Positions 32,637 through 42,969 are shown, counted from the stretch's first letter. The stretch is 64,000 nt of DNA from Chryseobacterium oncorhynchi (GCF_002899895.1 NZ_PPEI02000003.1:1-64000); one strand, 5' to 3'. Notes: a model not told the origin generated them from the letters alone. Translations and numbers: made by a program.

Positions 32637-33398
32637 TTAAACTTTATCTTTTATCCAGTTGTACAGGATTTCATTAAAATCATCCGGCTTCTCCATCATA
32701 GCTGCGTGGCCACAGTGATCAATCCAGAATAGATCCGAATTAGGAATAAACTTATGCATGTCTTCCGCTACCTCCGGAGGAGTTACGTTATCCTGCCTTC
32801 CCCAAATTAAACAGGTCGGTGTCAAAATCTTAGGAAGATCATTCAGCATATTGTGCTTAATGGCACTTCTTGCTAACATTACTGTTTTTATTCCTTTCAT
32901 CCTATCATTTACCACCCCAAAAACTTCATCTACTAGATCTTCGGTAGCTACTTTAGGATCATAGAAAACCTCTTCAGTCTTCTTTCTTATGTAAGACTTG
33001 TCATTTTTCCTTGGAAAACTGTCTCCAAAAGTTCTTTCATATAAACCAGAACTTCCAGTCAAAACAAGATTCTTTACCAAATCCGGTCTTGCCAACGTAA
33101 GAATAAGTCCCACGTGTCCTCCCATCGAGTTTCCTACAATCGTTACAGGGCCAGAAATATGGCTCTCTATAAACTTGATGATATATTTTGCTAAAGTGGT
33201 AAGATTCGTATTGAGTACTGGCAAATCATAGATTGGCAGCTGAGGAACATAAACCTTATATCCTCTCTCTGAAAAAAAATCTACCATCTTATCGAAATTG
33301 CTCAAACCACCCATTAACCCGTGCAACAGCACTAATGGATGTCCTTCCCCTGCCTCTATATAGGAGTATTTCTTTTCTTTTTTTGTACTAAATATCAT
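32637..33398 (-). CDS. Alpha/beta-fold hydrolase
   Basis: 253 residues from the Met at 33398; 15 further in-frame residues upstream would include the -7 promoter element at 33421-33428, so the shorter start is preferred. Nucleophile elbow GNSMGG, oxyanion 'LLHGLMGG' near the N-terminus, and catalytic His in DHCGHAAMMEKP. The substrate is unknown; similar proteins are esterases or C-C hydrolases. First gene of the hydrolase-engB-elaA unit. Confidence 0.87.
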   Translation of the reverse strand: MIFSTKKEKKYSYIEAGEGHPLVLLHGLMGGLSNFDKMVDFFSERGYKVYVPQLPIYDLPVLNTNLTTLAKYIIKFIESHISGPVTIVGNSMGGHVGLILTLARPDLVKNLVLTGSSGLYERTFGDSFPRKNDKSYIRKKTEEVFYDPKVATEDLVDEVFGVVNDRMKGIKTVMLARSAIKHNMLNDLPKILTPTCLIWGRQDNVTPPEVAEDMHKFIPNSDLFWIDHCGHAAMMEKPDDFNEILYNWIKDKV

Positions 33399-33420
33399 AA
33401 AACGCCTTAATAAAGCCTTG

Positions 33421-33428
33421 CAAAAATA
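33421..33428 (-). promoter_or_regulatory. -7 element of the hydrolase-engB-elaA unit
   Basis: Minus-strand TATTTTTG, exact TAnnTTTG, 22 bases before the chosen start. Confidence 0.55.
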
Positions 33429-33622
33429 CAAATTAAACCTCAAAAATATTTTGATTACCCTAATTTAAGATAAAAATAATATAATATTCCCCTTTTTAAC
33501 TATTTTTTTAAAAACCTCTTTATTATGGCTTAAATAACAGTTTTAACAACCCTCTACATATCAGCAAATTACATTCTTAGAACTCAATCTTTAATAAAAC
33601 TTATTAACATTGAGTCAAAAAG

Positions 33623-33647
33623 TGGGAAAAAGTGGGAAATTTTGGAA
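33623..33647 (+). promoter_or_regulatory. MraZ operator of the division cluster
   Basis: TGGGA at 33623, TGGGA at 33633 and a weaker TGGAA at 33643, spaced exactly ten bases apart. This fits the known MraZ site (repeated TGGGN with five-base spacers) that lets MraZ repress its own cluster. It sits just upstream of the -7 element. Confidence 0.8.
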
Positions 33648-33656
33648 ATTATTATA

Positions 33657-33664
33657 TAAATTTG
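33657..33664 (+). promoter_or_regulatory. -7 element of mraZ
   Basis: TAAATTTG, exact TAnnTTTG, ending six bases before the chosen ATG; the messenger may be leaderless. Confidence 0.55.
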
Positions 33665-33670
33665 TCCCAA

Positions 33671-34129
33671 ATGAAAAATTTCATTGGAACATATGAGTGT
33701 AAAATTGACGACAAAGGCCGCCTAAAAGTTCCCGCATCTTTAATCAAACAGATGGAAAACTTCGAAGACAAAGCGTTTGTAGTCAAAAGATCTGTGTTCC
33801 AACCTTGTCTGGAGGTCTATCCAATGAATGCATGGGATAAACTGATGGGCAAAATTAATAAACTGAACAGGTTCATTAAAAAGAATGCTGATTTCATACG
33901 AATGTTTACGGCAGGAGTAAAAACAGTAGAATTGGACAACGCAGGAAGATTACAGATTTCCAAAGACTTGATGAGTTTTGCAAATCTTCAGAAAGATACG
34001 GTGATCACCAGCGCAGGAGAACTTTTCGAAATTTGGGATAAAGATGCCTACGAAAAAGTGATCTCCACCAATGAAACTGATTTTGCAAGCCTTGCCGAGG
34101 ATGTGATGGGCTCTTTCGATGAAGAATAG
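33671..34129 (+). CDS. mraZ: Division cluster regulator MraZ
   Basis: 152 residues from MKNFIGTYECKIDDKGR; the longer frame from 33632 overlaps the operator and promoter and is not used. Two SpoVT/AbrB-like domains (about 5-50 and 78-125, each with a DxxGRL/AGRLQ motif) form the ring-shaped DNA-binding protein that represses the dcw cluster. Binding repeats lie directly upstream, so autoregulation is expected. First gene of the cluster. Confidence 0.96.
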   Translation: MKNFIGTYECKIDDKGRLKVPASLIKQMENFEDKAFVVKRSVFQPCLEVYPMNAWDKLMGKINKLNRFIKKNADFIRMFTAGVKTVELDNAGRLQISKDLMSFANLQKDTVITSAGELFEIWDKDAYEKVISTNETDFASLAEDVMGSFDEE

Positions 34130-34175
34130 TGGTGTCGGTTATTAAAATTATATTAAACAAAAAACACAATTAAGC

Positions 34176-35069
34176 ATGTATCATAACCCCGTTTTGTTGA
34201 AGCAGAGTGTTGATGATTTGGTGACGAATCCTGACGGAATATATGTGGACTGCACCTTTGGAGGTGGTGGACACTCAAGAGAGATTTTGAGCAGACTTTC
34301 CGAGAAAGGAAAATTGTTCAGCTTTGACCAAGATCTCGATGCGCTTAAAAATACAATTGATGACCCTAGGTTTACACTGGTAAATCAGAATTTCAGATTT
34401 CTGGAAAACTCACTACTTATGTATGGAGCACCTCAGGTGGATGGCGTTTTGGCTGATCTTGGAGTTTCATCTCATCAGTTTGATGAGGCAGACAGAGGTT
34501 TCTCTACAAGAAGCAATGCTCCTTTGGACATGAGAATGAACGTGATGCAGAACCTTGATGCCAAAAGAGTGATTAATGAATATGGAGAGGAAGAACTTGC
34601 AGATATTTTTTATCACTACGGAGAATTAAGAGAAGCTAGAAAACTGGCGAGAGAAATTGCTCATCATAGAAAAACAAAAACGATAGAAACTACTGAGGAT
34701 TTAAAGAAGCTTTTTAGCTACATCCCTCCTCATAAAGTTAATAAATTCTATGCCCAGCTTTTCCAGGCTGTAAGAATAGAGGTAAACCAAGAGCTTGAAG
34801 TATTAAAAGAAATGCTTGTTCAGGCTTACAATGTTTTAAAACCCGAAGGAAGATTGGTAGTAATCTCTTATCATTCCTTAGAAGACCGATTGGTAAAAAG
34901 ATTCCTGAAAAACGGAATGTTTGAGGGAGAGCCTACAAGAGATATCTACGGAAATTATCAAAAGGCATTTGAATTGATAAAGAGTAAAGCAATTATCCCG
35001 GATGATAAGGAAATTGAAGAAAACTCAAGAGCAAGAAGTGCGAAAATGAGAACCGGAATAAAATTATAA
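34176..35069 (+). CDS. rsmH: 16S rRNA m4C1402 methyltransferase RsmH
   Basis: 297 residues. Methylates the N4 position of C1402 in 16S rRNA with S-adenosylmethionine. N-terminal 'YHNPVLLKQSVD' and 'VDCTFGGGGHS' SAM motif, the 'ADLGVSSHQFDEADRGFS' segment and the C-terminal 'ISYHSLEDR...RSAKMR' end are all characteristic. Full length. 46 bases after mraZ. Confidence 0.97.
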   Translation: MYHNPVLLKQSVDDLVTNPDGIYVDCTFGGGGHSREILSRLSEKGKLFSFDQDLDALKNTIDDPRFTLVNQNFRFLENSLLMYGAPQVDGVLADLGVSSHQFDEADRGFSTRSNAPLDMRMNVMQNLDAKRVINEYGEEELADIFYHYGELREARKLAREIAHHRKTKTIETTEDLKKLFSYIPPHKVNKFYAQLFQAVRIEVNQELEVLKEMLVQAYNVLKPEGRLVVISYHSLEDRLVKRFLKNGMFEGEPTRDIYGNYQKAFELIKSKAIIPDDKEIEENSRARSAKMRTGIKL

Positions 35070-35108
35070 AGCAATAGTGAATTCACTGCGAAGCAAATTG
35101 AAATAAAA

Positions 35109-35474
35109 TTGGCAAAAAGAACAACAAATCGCCCACAGAAGAGACTCACTTTTATAGACATTATAAAAGGAAACTTTCTGAATCGTGATGAGATCAAAAT
35201 ACATTACAAGTATTTTCTCTTGTTGTTTATCTTGATGATGGCCATGATTTACAGTAATCACCTCGTCAACAAGAAAATTAAAATTGTAAACGCCTTAAAG
35301 GAAGAAACAGAAGAATATAAATCGAGAAACGCTTACGCTCAAAGTAAGCTGATCAAGGTAAAAATGGAATCAGAGCTGGGAAAAGAGGTTGCCCGGGACT
35401 CATTAATGACACTGGAAAACCATCCTCATAAATTGCTAATAAAACTGGACAGTACAGATGCAAAAGCAAAATGA
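35109..35474 (+). CDS. ftsL: FtsL-like division protein
   Basis: 121 residues with a TTG start (no ATG in a sensible place; MAKRTTNRPQKR fits the family N-terminus). A positively charged cytoplasmic start, one transmembrane helix at about 34-50 and a periplasmic coiled coil (about 55-100) make this the FtsL position and topology, though sequence identity between FtsL proteins is low. Part of the septal FtsQLB complex. Its last 17 bases overlap ftsI. Confidence 0.85.
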   Translation: MAKRTTNRPQKRLTFIDIIKGNFLNRDEIKIHYKYFLLLFILMMAMIYSNHLVNKKIKIVNALKEETEEYKSRNAYAQSKLIKVKMESELGKEVARDSLMTLENHPHKLLIKLDSTDAKAK

Positions 35475-37449
35475 ATACGACAATAAGCGTAAAAAAACTT
35501 TACGATGGGGCTACCTCTTTGCAGTGGTAGCTTTGTGCGTGTTTGTAATGTTCTTGGCAAGGATCGTAATCCTTCAGAACACCAATGTTCAGGAGATTAA
35601 GGATGATTACATTAATAAAAACTATCGTGAAGCCACATTAAAGGCTGCCCGTGGTAATTTATTCGCTTCCGACGGCTCCATTTTGGCAACAACCGTAATG
35701 CGCTACGACATCTATCTTGACTTCAAAACGATGAAAGATACGGTCTACAGCAACAACATTGGAGCTTTAACAGATTCTTTGAGCAAAATGTTCGGGAAAT
35801 CCAGAGGAGAGTTCAGACAAAAATTTGACGAACAGAAGAAAAAGAAAAACCAATACTATACTCTGGTAAAAGGACTTGATTTTGATCAATACGACAGAAT
35901 CCGAAACTTTCCGATCTTCAAAAGAGGTAAAAATAAAGGAGGGTTCATTGTAGACAGAAACTACAAAAGAGAACTTGCCACTACTGAAATTGGAGCAGGA
36001 ACCATTGGTATAGACAACGGAGAGCTTAGATCCGGCTTGGAAGGGGCTTTTTCAAAATATTTAACCGGTACTGATGGGAAAAGGTTAGAACAGAGAATCA
36101 ATTCTTCACAATGGAAGCCTATTGACTTCTGGAAAGTTCAGGAACCCGTAGATGGAGAAGATGTATACACCACCTTAGATCTTAGAATTCAAGACATTGC
36201 ACACTCTGCACTGGAGAAACAACTGATTCATTACGAAGCAAAACACGGTACCGTAATCGTTATGGAAGTTGAAACCGGAAAGGTGCGTGCTCTGGTTAAC
36301 CTAAGAAGAACAGAAGATGGCGAATATGAAGATTCTTACAACTACGCTTTAAAAGATAACATTGAACCGGGATCTACATTCAAGACTATTTCCCTTTTGG
36401 CAGCAATGGATGATGGTTTCATCGATGAAAATACAACCGTAAATGTAGGAAATGGAGTTTGGACCTATGCCAAGCAGAGAATTTCTGACGGTCACGGTGG
36501 CGGAACTTATGACATCAGTGATGTACTGGCTAAATCCAGCAACGTAGGAACCTCCAAACTGATTACAAAATATTATGCAGAGAAACCACAGATTTTTCTT
36601 GACCATTTAAAACGTTGGAAATTATTCGATAAAATGGACATCGAACTTCCTGGAATCGCAAAACCTAAGATTTTAACTCCAGAAAATAAAAGATGGAATG
36701 CCGCTACATTAGCCTCCATCTCTTATGGTTACTCTTCGAACGTTAACCTGCTACAGCTAACAACTTTCTACAATGGAGTTGCCAATGGAGGTAAAATGCT
36801 TAAGCCATTATTCATCGATAAAATCATGAAAGACGGAAAGGTAATGTACAATGCAAAGCCTGAAGTAATGGTAAATAAAATGGCCTCAGAAAAAGCCATT
36901 AAAATGATGACCAGCGCCTTAACCAAAGCTGTTGAAAAAGGAACAGGACGAAGTATCTTCACCCCCAACCTGAAAATGGCAGGAAAAACAGGAACCGCAA
37001 GGTTTGAATACTGGCTTCCCGGCCCTATGAAGTACCGTGCATCATTTGCAGGATTTTATCCGGCGGACGCTCCAAAATATACTTGCTATGTAATGGTGAG
37101 CGAACCTAATACCTCAATAGGATTTTATGGAGGACCGGTAGCAGCACCGGTATTTAAGGAAATAGCAGGAAAAACATTCCTGAAAACACCTCAGAATATT
37201 GAAAAAGAAATGCTTGTTGACAAAAAGGTAAACCTTAGCAAAATGGTGGAACCTAATGTGAAAGTAGCAGTTAATAATAAGCAGATGCCTAGTGTAGTAG
37301 GATTAATCGGAAAAAATGTTATCCCACAGTTGGAAAACTTAGGCTACCGAGTTGACTACAAAGGAGTTGGAAGAATAAAAGAACAATTCCCATTGGAAGG
37401 CACTACCATCAGTAAGAACCAGAGAATATATTTATCTCTGCAAAATTAA
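35458..37449 (+). CDS. ftsI: Septal peptidoglycan transpeptidase FtsI (PBP3) with PASTA domain
   Basis: 663 residues. N-terminal membrane helix (about 15-37), pedestal domain, then the transpeptidase with SxxK in GSTFKTIS near residue 306, SxN in KSSNVGTSK near 359 and KTG in AGKTGTAR near 510. A C-terminal PASTA domain (about 605-663, starting MPSVVGLIGKNV) is present, as usual in Bacteroidetes. Cross-links septal peptidoglycan with FtsW. Overlaps ftsL, so translationally coupled. Confidence 0.96.
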   Translation: MQKQNEYDNKRKKTLRWGYLFAVVALCVFVMFLARIVILQNTNVQEIKDDYINKNYREATLKAARGNLFASDGSILATTVMRYDIYLDFKTMKDTVYSNNIGALTDSLSKMFGKSRGEFRQKFDEQKKKKNQYYTLVKGLDFDQYDRIRNFPIFKRGKNKGGFIVDRNYKRELATTEIGAGTIGIDNGELRSGLEGAFSKYLTGTDGKRLEQRINSSQWKPIDFWKVQEPVDGEDVYTTLDLRIQDIAHSALEKQLIHYEAKHGTVIVMEVETGKVRALVNLRRTEDGEYEDSYNYALKDNIEPGSTFKTISLLAAMDDGFIDENTTVNVGNGVWTYAKQRISDGHGGGTYDISDVLAKSSNVGTSKLITKYYAEKPQIFLDHLKRWKLFDKMDIELPGIAKPKILTPENKRWNAATLASISYGYSSNVNLLQLTTFYNGVANGGKMLKPLFIDKIMKDGKVMYNAKPEVMVNKMASEKAIKMMTSALTKAVEKGTGRSIFTPNLKMAGKTGTARFEYWLPGPMKYRASFAGFYPADAPKYTCYVMVSEPNTSIGFYGGPVAAPVFKEIAGKTFLKTPQNIEKEMLVDKKVNLSKMVEPNVKVAVNNKQMPSVVGLIGKNVIPQLENLGYRVDYKGVGRIKEQFPLEGTTISKNQRIYLSLQN

Positions 37450-37464
37450 AAATTAGAAGAACCC

Positions 37465-37505
37465 GTCCCAAAAGGACGATTTAACAAAAATAGGATGAAA
37501 TCCTA
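37465..37505. repeat. Spacer hairpin pair before murE
   Basis: GTCC-CAAAA-GGAC (37465-37477) and TAGGAT-GAA-ATCCTA (37491-37505), joined by ATTTAACA. The same pair in altered form precedes ftsA, and a single related hairpin precedes murG. Confidence 0.7.
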
Positions 37506-37514
37506 TTGATAAAA

Positions 37515-38975
37515 ATGACAGTAACAGAATTAGTAAACAGAATTCCAGTAGTAGAAATTCACGGCGACAGTAACCGTGAGGTTTCCGAATTGGTATTCGA
37601 CAGCAGAAAGGTTTCAGAGAACTCTCTTTACATCGCTATGAGAGGTACGGTTGTGGATGGACATACATTCATAGCATCCTCTATTGAAAAAGGAGCAACA
37701 ACCATTGTATGTGAAGAATTCCCGGAAACATTAGTAGAAAACGTAACCTATATAAAGGTAAAAGATTCGGCTAAGACTTTAGGTCATCTTGCTTCTAACT
37801 TCTACGGAAATCCGTCTCAGAAACTTAAACTGATAGGAGTTACAGGTACCAACGGGAAAACCTCTGTGTCTACTCTGCTTTTTGATGTTTTCACCAATCT
37901 GGGTTACACTTCTGCGTTACTTTCAACTGTTGAAATTAGAATCGGGGAAGAAATTATTCCAGCAACTCACACCACTCCGGATGTGATTACCATCAACAAA
38001 ATCTTAGCTGAAGCTGTTGAAAAAGGCTGTGACTTTGCTTTCATGGAAGTAAGTTCTCATGGAATTGCACAAAACAGAATTGAAGGACTTCACTTCAAAG
38101 TAGCAGGCTTTACCAACCTTACCCACGATCATTTAGATTATCATAAAACCTTTGAAGACTATTTAAAAACAAAGAAAAGATTCTTCGATGGACTGGAAGA
38201 TACAGCTGTTGCCATCACCAATGTAGATGACAAGAACGGAAATGTCATGCTTCAAAATACAAAGGCTAAAAAGAAGTCTTATGCTTTGAAAACGATGGCT
38301 GATTACCATGGAAAACTTCTGGAAGTTGACTTCAACGGTATGTTGGTGAACTTCAACGGAAAAGAACTTTGGACGACACTGACAGGAAAATTCAATGTTT
38401 ACAACTTGTTATTGGTCTTCGGAATTGCTGCTGAGCTAGGATTTCAACAAGATGAAATTCTTCAGGCTATCAGCAAGTTGAAAAGAGTTTCCGGAAGATT
38501 TGAGACATTTAAGTCAGACGGTGGAATTTTCTTTATTGTAGATTATGCTCACACGCCGGATGCATTGGAAAACATTCTGGACAGCATCAACGATATCAGA
38601 ACAAAAAACGAAAGATTAATTACAGTTTTCGGATGCGGAGGAGACAGAGATCACTCCAAAAGACCTGAAATGGGAAATATTGCCTCCAAAAAATCAACTT
38701 TGGCTATCATCACTTCAGATAATCCGAGAACAGAAGATCCCGCACAAATTATTAAGGAAATTGAAGCAGGAGTTGAACCTCAAAACTTCAGCAAATACAC
38801 TTCAATTCCGGACAGAAAAGAAGCCATAAAAATGGCCATAAAGTTTGCAGAACCTAAAGATATTGTTTTAGTAGCCGGAAAAGGCCACGAAACTTATCAG
38901 GAGATAAATGGTGTAAAACATCATTTTGATGACAAAGAAACGATCAATGAGCTTTGGAGATTAATGTCTAAATAG
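37515..38975 (+). CDS. murE: UDP-MurNAc-tripeptide synthetase MurE
   Basis: 486 residues from the ATG at 37515 (a TTG nine bases earlier is less likely). Adds the third stem amino acid. ATP loop GVTGTNGKTS near residues 109-118, 'THTTPD' and the C-terminal DNPRTEDP. The DNPR word is the known signature of enzymes that add meso-diaminopimelate, so the peptidoglycan is expected to be of that type. Follows ftsI. Confidence 0.96.
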   Translation: MTVTELVNRIPVVEIHGDSNREVSELVFDSRKVSENSLYIAMRGTVVDGHTFIASSIEKGATTIVCEEFPETLVENVTYIKVKDSAKTLGHLASNFYGNPSQKLKLIGVTGTNGKTSVSTLLFDVFTNLGYTSALLSTVEIRIGEEIIPATHTTPDVITINKILAEAVEKGCDFAFMEVSSHGIAQNRIEGLHFKVAGFTNLTHDHLDYHKTFEDYLKTKKRFFDGLEDTAVAITNVDDKNGNVMLQNTKAKKKSYALKTMADYHGKLLEVDFNGMLVNFNGKELWTTLTGKFNVYNLLLVFGIAAELGFQQDEILQAISKLKRVSGRFETFKSDGGIFFIVDYAHTPDALENILDSINDIRTKNERLITVFGCGGDRDHSKRPEMGNIASKKSTLAIITSDNPRTEDPAQIIKEIEAGVEPQNFSKYTSIPDRKEAIKMAIKFAEPKDIVLVAGKGHETYQEINGVKHHFDDKETINELWRLMSK

Positions 38976-39019
38976 ATTGAAAGATTGAACTCATTTAAAG
39001 ATTTAAATTAAAAAGAAAC

Positions 39020-40261
39020 ATGCTATACTATCTATACGAATATCTAACTGACCATGGAATTCACGTTCCGGGATTAGGAATGTTGAAATACATCTCCTTC
39101 CGTGCCGGAATGGCTGTACTGTTCTCTTTAATTATTGCACTTGTTTATGGTAAAAGAGTGATCAATTACCTTAGAACAAAGCAAATGGGTGAATTAGTAC
39201 GTGACCTTGGGTTAGACGGACAGAAGCAAAAAGAAGGAACTCCTACCATGGGAGGTCTTATCATCATTTTGGCAACCATTATTCCGGTATTGCTGTTTAC
39301 AAGAATCACCAATGTCTATATTGTTTTGTTACTCGTTTCCATGTTTTGGATGGGGGCTATTGGATTTTTGGATGATTATTTAAAGAAAATCAAGAAAAAT
39401 AAAGACGGACTTAGCGGTAAGTTCAAAATAGTAGGACAAGTTGGTTTAGGCTTAATTGTCGGAATTACAATGTATTTCCACCCGGACATCACTGTTAAAA
39501 GAAAATATGCAGATGCAAAAGTGGTGAACAGAAACAATGTAGAGCAAAACTTTATGCCTACAGAAAAAATTACCGTTTCCACCGTTCCGTTTGCAAAGAA
39601 CAATGAATTCGATTATAGCGGAATTCTGTTTTGGATGAATGAAAAAGATGCCCACGAATGGGCATGGATTGTCTTTATACCCATCGTTATCTTCATTGTA
39701 ACAGCCGTTTCGAATGGAGCTAATATCACGGATGGAATAGATGGCCTTGCCGCAGGAACCAGTGCCATTATACTGCTCACCCTCGCCCTGTTCGCCTATC
39801 TTTCAGGGAACATCATCTTTGCAGACTACCTGAATATCATGTTCCTCCCGAATATGGGAGAAACCACCATTTTTGCCGTAGCCATGGTAGGCGCTGTGAT
39901 TGGGTTCTTCTGGTACAATACCTATCCTGCTCAGGTTTTCATGGGAGATACGGGAAGCTTAATGCTGGGAGGAGTCATTGCTGTTTTAGCGATTATCTTA
40001 AGAAAAGAACTGTTGATTCCTGTTTTATGTGGAATCTTCTTAATTGAAAACCTATCCGTAATGCTACAGGTTATCGTTTTCAAATACAGAAAAAGAAAAT
40101 ACGGGCTGGAATATGCTCAAAACAATAGACTATTCAAAATGTCACCATTACACCATCATTATCAGAAAGACGGATTTCACGAAAGTAAAATCGTTAACAG
40201 AATGATTATCATAGGAGTAATATTGGCAATTGTTTGTCTGATCACACTAAAAATGAGATAA
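39020..40261 (+). CDS. mraY: Phospho-MurNAc-pentapeptide transferase MraY
   Basis: 413 residues, about ten transmembrane helices. Makes lipid I on the inner face of the membrane. Visible: '[10 protein letters not shown]', DDYLKK, '[12 protein letters not shown]' and the histidine stretch [11 protein letters not shown]. An extended cytoplasmic loop of about 60 residues near 155-210 is longer than in E. coli, as is usual in Bacteroidetes. Confidence 0.97.
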   Translation: MLYYLYEYLTDHGIHVPGLGMLKYISFRAGMAVLFSLIIALVYGKRVINYLRTKQMGELVRDLGLDGQKQKEGTPTMGGLIIILATIIPVLLFTRITNVYIVLLLVSMFWMGAIGFLDDYLKKIKKNKDGLSGKFKIVGQVGLGLIVGITMYFHPDITVKRKYADAKVVNRNNVEQNFMPTEKITVSTVPFAKNNEFDYSGILFWMNEKDAHEWAWIVFIPIVIFIVTAVSNGANITDGIDGLAAGTSAIILLTLALFAYLSGNIIFADYLNIMFLPNMGETTIFAVAMVGAVIGFFWYNTYPAQVFMGDTGSLMLGGVIAVLAIILRKELLIPVLCGIFLIENLSVMLQVIVFKYRKRKYGLEYAQNNRLFKMSPLHHHYQKDGFHESKIVNRMIIIGVILAIVCLITLKMR

Positions 40262-40347
40262 TTTTTGTAAAAAGTAGAAAGTACTGATGTAAGGACACCA
40301 AATGCATTGTACGTTTTACATTTTACATTTTACAAAAAAGATTAAAT
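40262..40347. repeat. AT-rich inverted-repeat spacer mraY-murD
   Basis: Contains GTAAAAAGTA and three TTTTACA words plus TTGTACG; one of a set of similar spacers in this cluster. Confidence 0.5.
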
Positions 40348-41673
40348 ATGAAAATAGTTGTTTTAGGAGGAGGAGAAAGCGGATGTGGAGCTGCTTATTT
40401 GGCCAAAAAGAAAGGTCTGGAAGTATTTCTTTCAGATAAAGGAGCCATTAAGGATAACTATAAACAGTTTCTTACCGAAAATGAAATTGAATTTGAAGAA
40501 GGAAACCACGACGAAGAAAGAATCTTAAATGCAGATTGGATTGTAAAAAGCCCGGGAATTCCGAAAAAGGCTGAAATTATCTATAAAATTCATGAGAAAG
40601 GAATAAGACTTTCGTCAGAAATTGAATTTGCTTCTGAATTTACAGACGCAAAGATTATTGCCATCACAGGAAGCAACGGAAAAACCACCACCACTTCCCT
40701 AATCTACTATATCCTGAAAAATGACGGCTTAAAAGTAGGTTTAGGAGGAAATATAGGATACAGCTTTGCAAAACAGGTTGCAGATGAAAATCATGAATAT
40801 TATGTATTGGAAGTAAGCTCTTTCCAATTAGATGATATTCAGAATTTCAGACCTTATATCTCTTTATTGTTGAACCTATCTCAGGATCACCTGGATCAGT
40901 ACAACTACAACTATGAAGAATATGCCCTGGCAAAATTCAGAATAGCTGAAAATCAAGAGAATGATAACTTCTTCATCTACAACAAAGATGATGAAATGAG
41001 TAAAAATCTTCTTGAAAAGCTAGAAATAAAAGCGAAAATGATCCCTTTCTCTACAAAAGAGAAGCTGGAAGAAGGAGGTTTTGTTAATAACGATCAAATT
41101 GTGGTAAAAATGAAAGATGAGTTTTCAATGAAAGTTGAAGAATTATCCTTACTTGGAAACCATAATGTAGCTAATAGCTTAGCCGCTTCAATAGCTGGTA
41201 AAATATTGAAAATCAATAACGAAAGCATTAGACATTCACTAATGACTTTTCAGGCAGTAGAACACAGACTGGAATTTGTAACCGAAATAGAGGGTGTTAA
41301 ATACATCAACGATAGTAAAGCTACCAATGTGAATGCAACCTATTACGCTCTGGAAAGCATGAAAACCCCAACCATCTGGATTGTTGGTGGATTAGATAAA
41401 GGAAATGACTATACCGAGATTGAAGATTTAGTTAAAAGAAAAGTAAAGGCAATCGTTTGTCTGGGAATTGATAATAAAAAGATTATAGATTTCTTCAAAG
41501 AAAAAAAGGAATTTATTTACGATACTTCAAGTATGGAGGAAGCTGTGAAAATATCAAAATCACTAGCTAAAAATGGAGAAACCGTTTTATTATCACCATG
41601 CTGTGCAAGCTTTGATTTATTCAAAAGCTATGAAGACAGAGGACGTCAGTTTAAAGAACAAGTATTAAAATAA
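40348..41673 (+). CDS. murD: UDP-MurNAc-L-alanine:D-glutamate ligase MurD
   Basis: 441 residues. N-terminal Rossmann GGGESGCGAAYL, ATP loop GSNGKTTTTS near residues 112-121, central ligase motifs 'EVSSFQLD' and 'LNLSQDHLDQY', C-terminal 'LLSPCCASFDLFKSYEDRG'. Normal length; follows mraY after an AT-rich spacer. Confidence 0.97.
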   Translation: MKIVVLGGGESGCGAAYLAKKKGLEVFLSDKGAIKDNYKQFLTENEIEFEEGNHDEERILNADWIVKSPGIPKKAEIIYKIHEKGIRLSSEIEFASEFTDAKIIAITGSNGKTTTTSLIYYILKNDGLKVGLGGNIGYSFAKQVADENHEYYVLEVSSFQLDDIQNFRPYISLLLNLSQDHLDQYNYNYEEYALAKFRIAENQENDNFFIYNKDDEMSKNLLEKLEIKAKMIPFSTKEKLEEGGFVNNDQIVVKMKDEFSMKVEELSLLGNHNVANSLAASIAGKILKINNESIRHSLMTFQAVEHRLEFVTEIEGVKYINDSKATNVNATYYALESMKTPTIWIVGGLDKGNDYTEIEDLVKRKVKAIVCLGIDNKKIIDFFKEKKEFIYDTSSMEEAVKISKSLAKNGETVLLSPCCASFDLFKSYEDRGRQFKEQVLK

Positions 41674-41730
41674 AATGTCGGATGTAAAAAGTACATTTTA
41701 CTTTGTACATCATACATCAATACAAAAAAT
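41674..41730. repeat. AT-rich inverted-repeat spacer murD-ftsW
   Basis: GTAAAAAGTACA and TTTTAC/TTTGTACATC arms with repeated ATACATCA. Confidence 0.5.
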
Positions 41731-42969
41731 ATGGACGAGCAGAACACAGAAAGCAGAGTTGAATTTCTAAAGGGCGATAAAGTACTTTGGATGGTCATTC
41801 TTGTGATCTCCATTTTCTCTATTTTCCCAGTTTATTCTGCAAGTTCAAATCTGGAATATATCGTTAATAACGGAACCACTACAGGACACGTTATCAAACA
41901 TATGTTCTTTGTAGTCTTAGGTTTAGGAATCATGAGACTCGTAGGAACCGTAAAATATGAATACATCGGAAAGCTCAGCAGTATTTTGCTTGGCCTTATG
42001 GTTGTTTTATTAGTTGTTACCATGTTTACCGGTCAGACCATTGATGGGGCCAGTGCTTCCAGATGGCTAAAAATTCCGGGAACACCAATCTCTTTCCAAC
42101 CATCGTCTTTTGCATTCCTAATGTTAATCATCTATTTATGTAGATATTTAACCAAAAAGATCACAAGAGAAAGGCTTCCTATAGAGAATATCATGTATAT
42201 TTTCGGACCTATTCTTCTCGTGTTTGTGCTGGTTGCAAAAGATAACGGATCTACAGCATTAATGATCTTAATGGTTTCTGTGATTGTTCTAGTTATAGGA
42301 CAGCTTCACTGGAAATACATTGCGGGATTTATTTCAGCATCATTTATAGCCATTGTATTGTTTTTACTAATCGCATTAAACACCAATATGATCGGTGGAA
42401 ACCGTGTTCATACATGGATGAGCCGTATTGAAACCTTTACATCAAGCAAGGCAAAATCAGCAGATACCGATGATGAAAGCGTAAAAGCTAAGAACTATCA
42501 GGTAATGCAGGCCAAGGCAGCCATCGTTCATGGTGGAATTACCGGAATGGGACCTGGAAAAAGTGCATTAAAGCAAATGCTTCCTCAGTCTGCCTCCGAT
42601 TTTATCTTTGCCGTAATTGTAGAAGAATATGGAGTAATCGGAGCCGCATTTCTGATCAGTCTCTATCTGATTATGATGATACGGATCGTAATGATCGCCA
42701 GTAAAATGCCGGCATTCTTCGGATCGTTGCTCGTACTCAGTCTCGGGGTAATGATCTTTATACAATTAGCAGTAAATATTGCCGTTGCTGTTAATTTGAT
42801 CCCGGTAACAGGACAGCCTTTACCATTAATCAGCTACGGAGGAACCTCCATGCTGGTGACTTATTTACAGTTAGGAATTATCTTAAATATAAGCTCAAGA
42901 ATTCAAATTTATGATGAAGAAGGAATGGGCAAAAAACAAACTATAGCAGAAATAAACGATATCGCATAA
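41731..42969 (+). CDS. ftsW: Septal glycosyltransferase FtsW (SEDS)
   Basis: 412 residues, about ten transmembrane helices. SEDS-family peptidoglycan polymerase acting with FtsI. Family marks: 'DGASASRWLKIP', 'AKDNGSTALMILMV', 'PGKSALKQMLPQSASDFIFAVIVEE' (split here) and the final 'TGQPLPLISYGGTS'. The cytoplasmic N- and C-termini are short. Confidence 0.96.
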   Translation: MDEQNTESRVEFLKGDKVLWMVILVISIFSIFPVYSASSNLEYIVNNGTTTGHVIKHMFFVVLGLGIMRLVGTVKYEYIGKLSSILLGLMVVLLVVTMFTGQTIDGASASRWLKIPGTPISFQPSSFAFLMLIIYLCRYLTKKITRERLPIENIMYIFGPILLVFVLVAKDNGSTALMILMVSVIVLVIGQLHWKYIAGFISASFIAIVLFLLIALNTNMIGGNRVHTWMSRIETFTSSKAKSADTDDESVKAKNYQVMQAKAAIVHGGITGMGPGKSALKQMLPQSASDFIFAVIVEEYGVIGAAFLISLYLIMMIRIVMIASKMPAFFGSLLVLSLGVMIFIQLAVNIAVAVNLIPVTGQPLPLISYGGTSMLVTYLQLGIILNISSRIQIYDEEGMGKKQTIAEINDIA

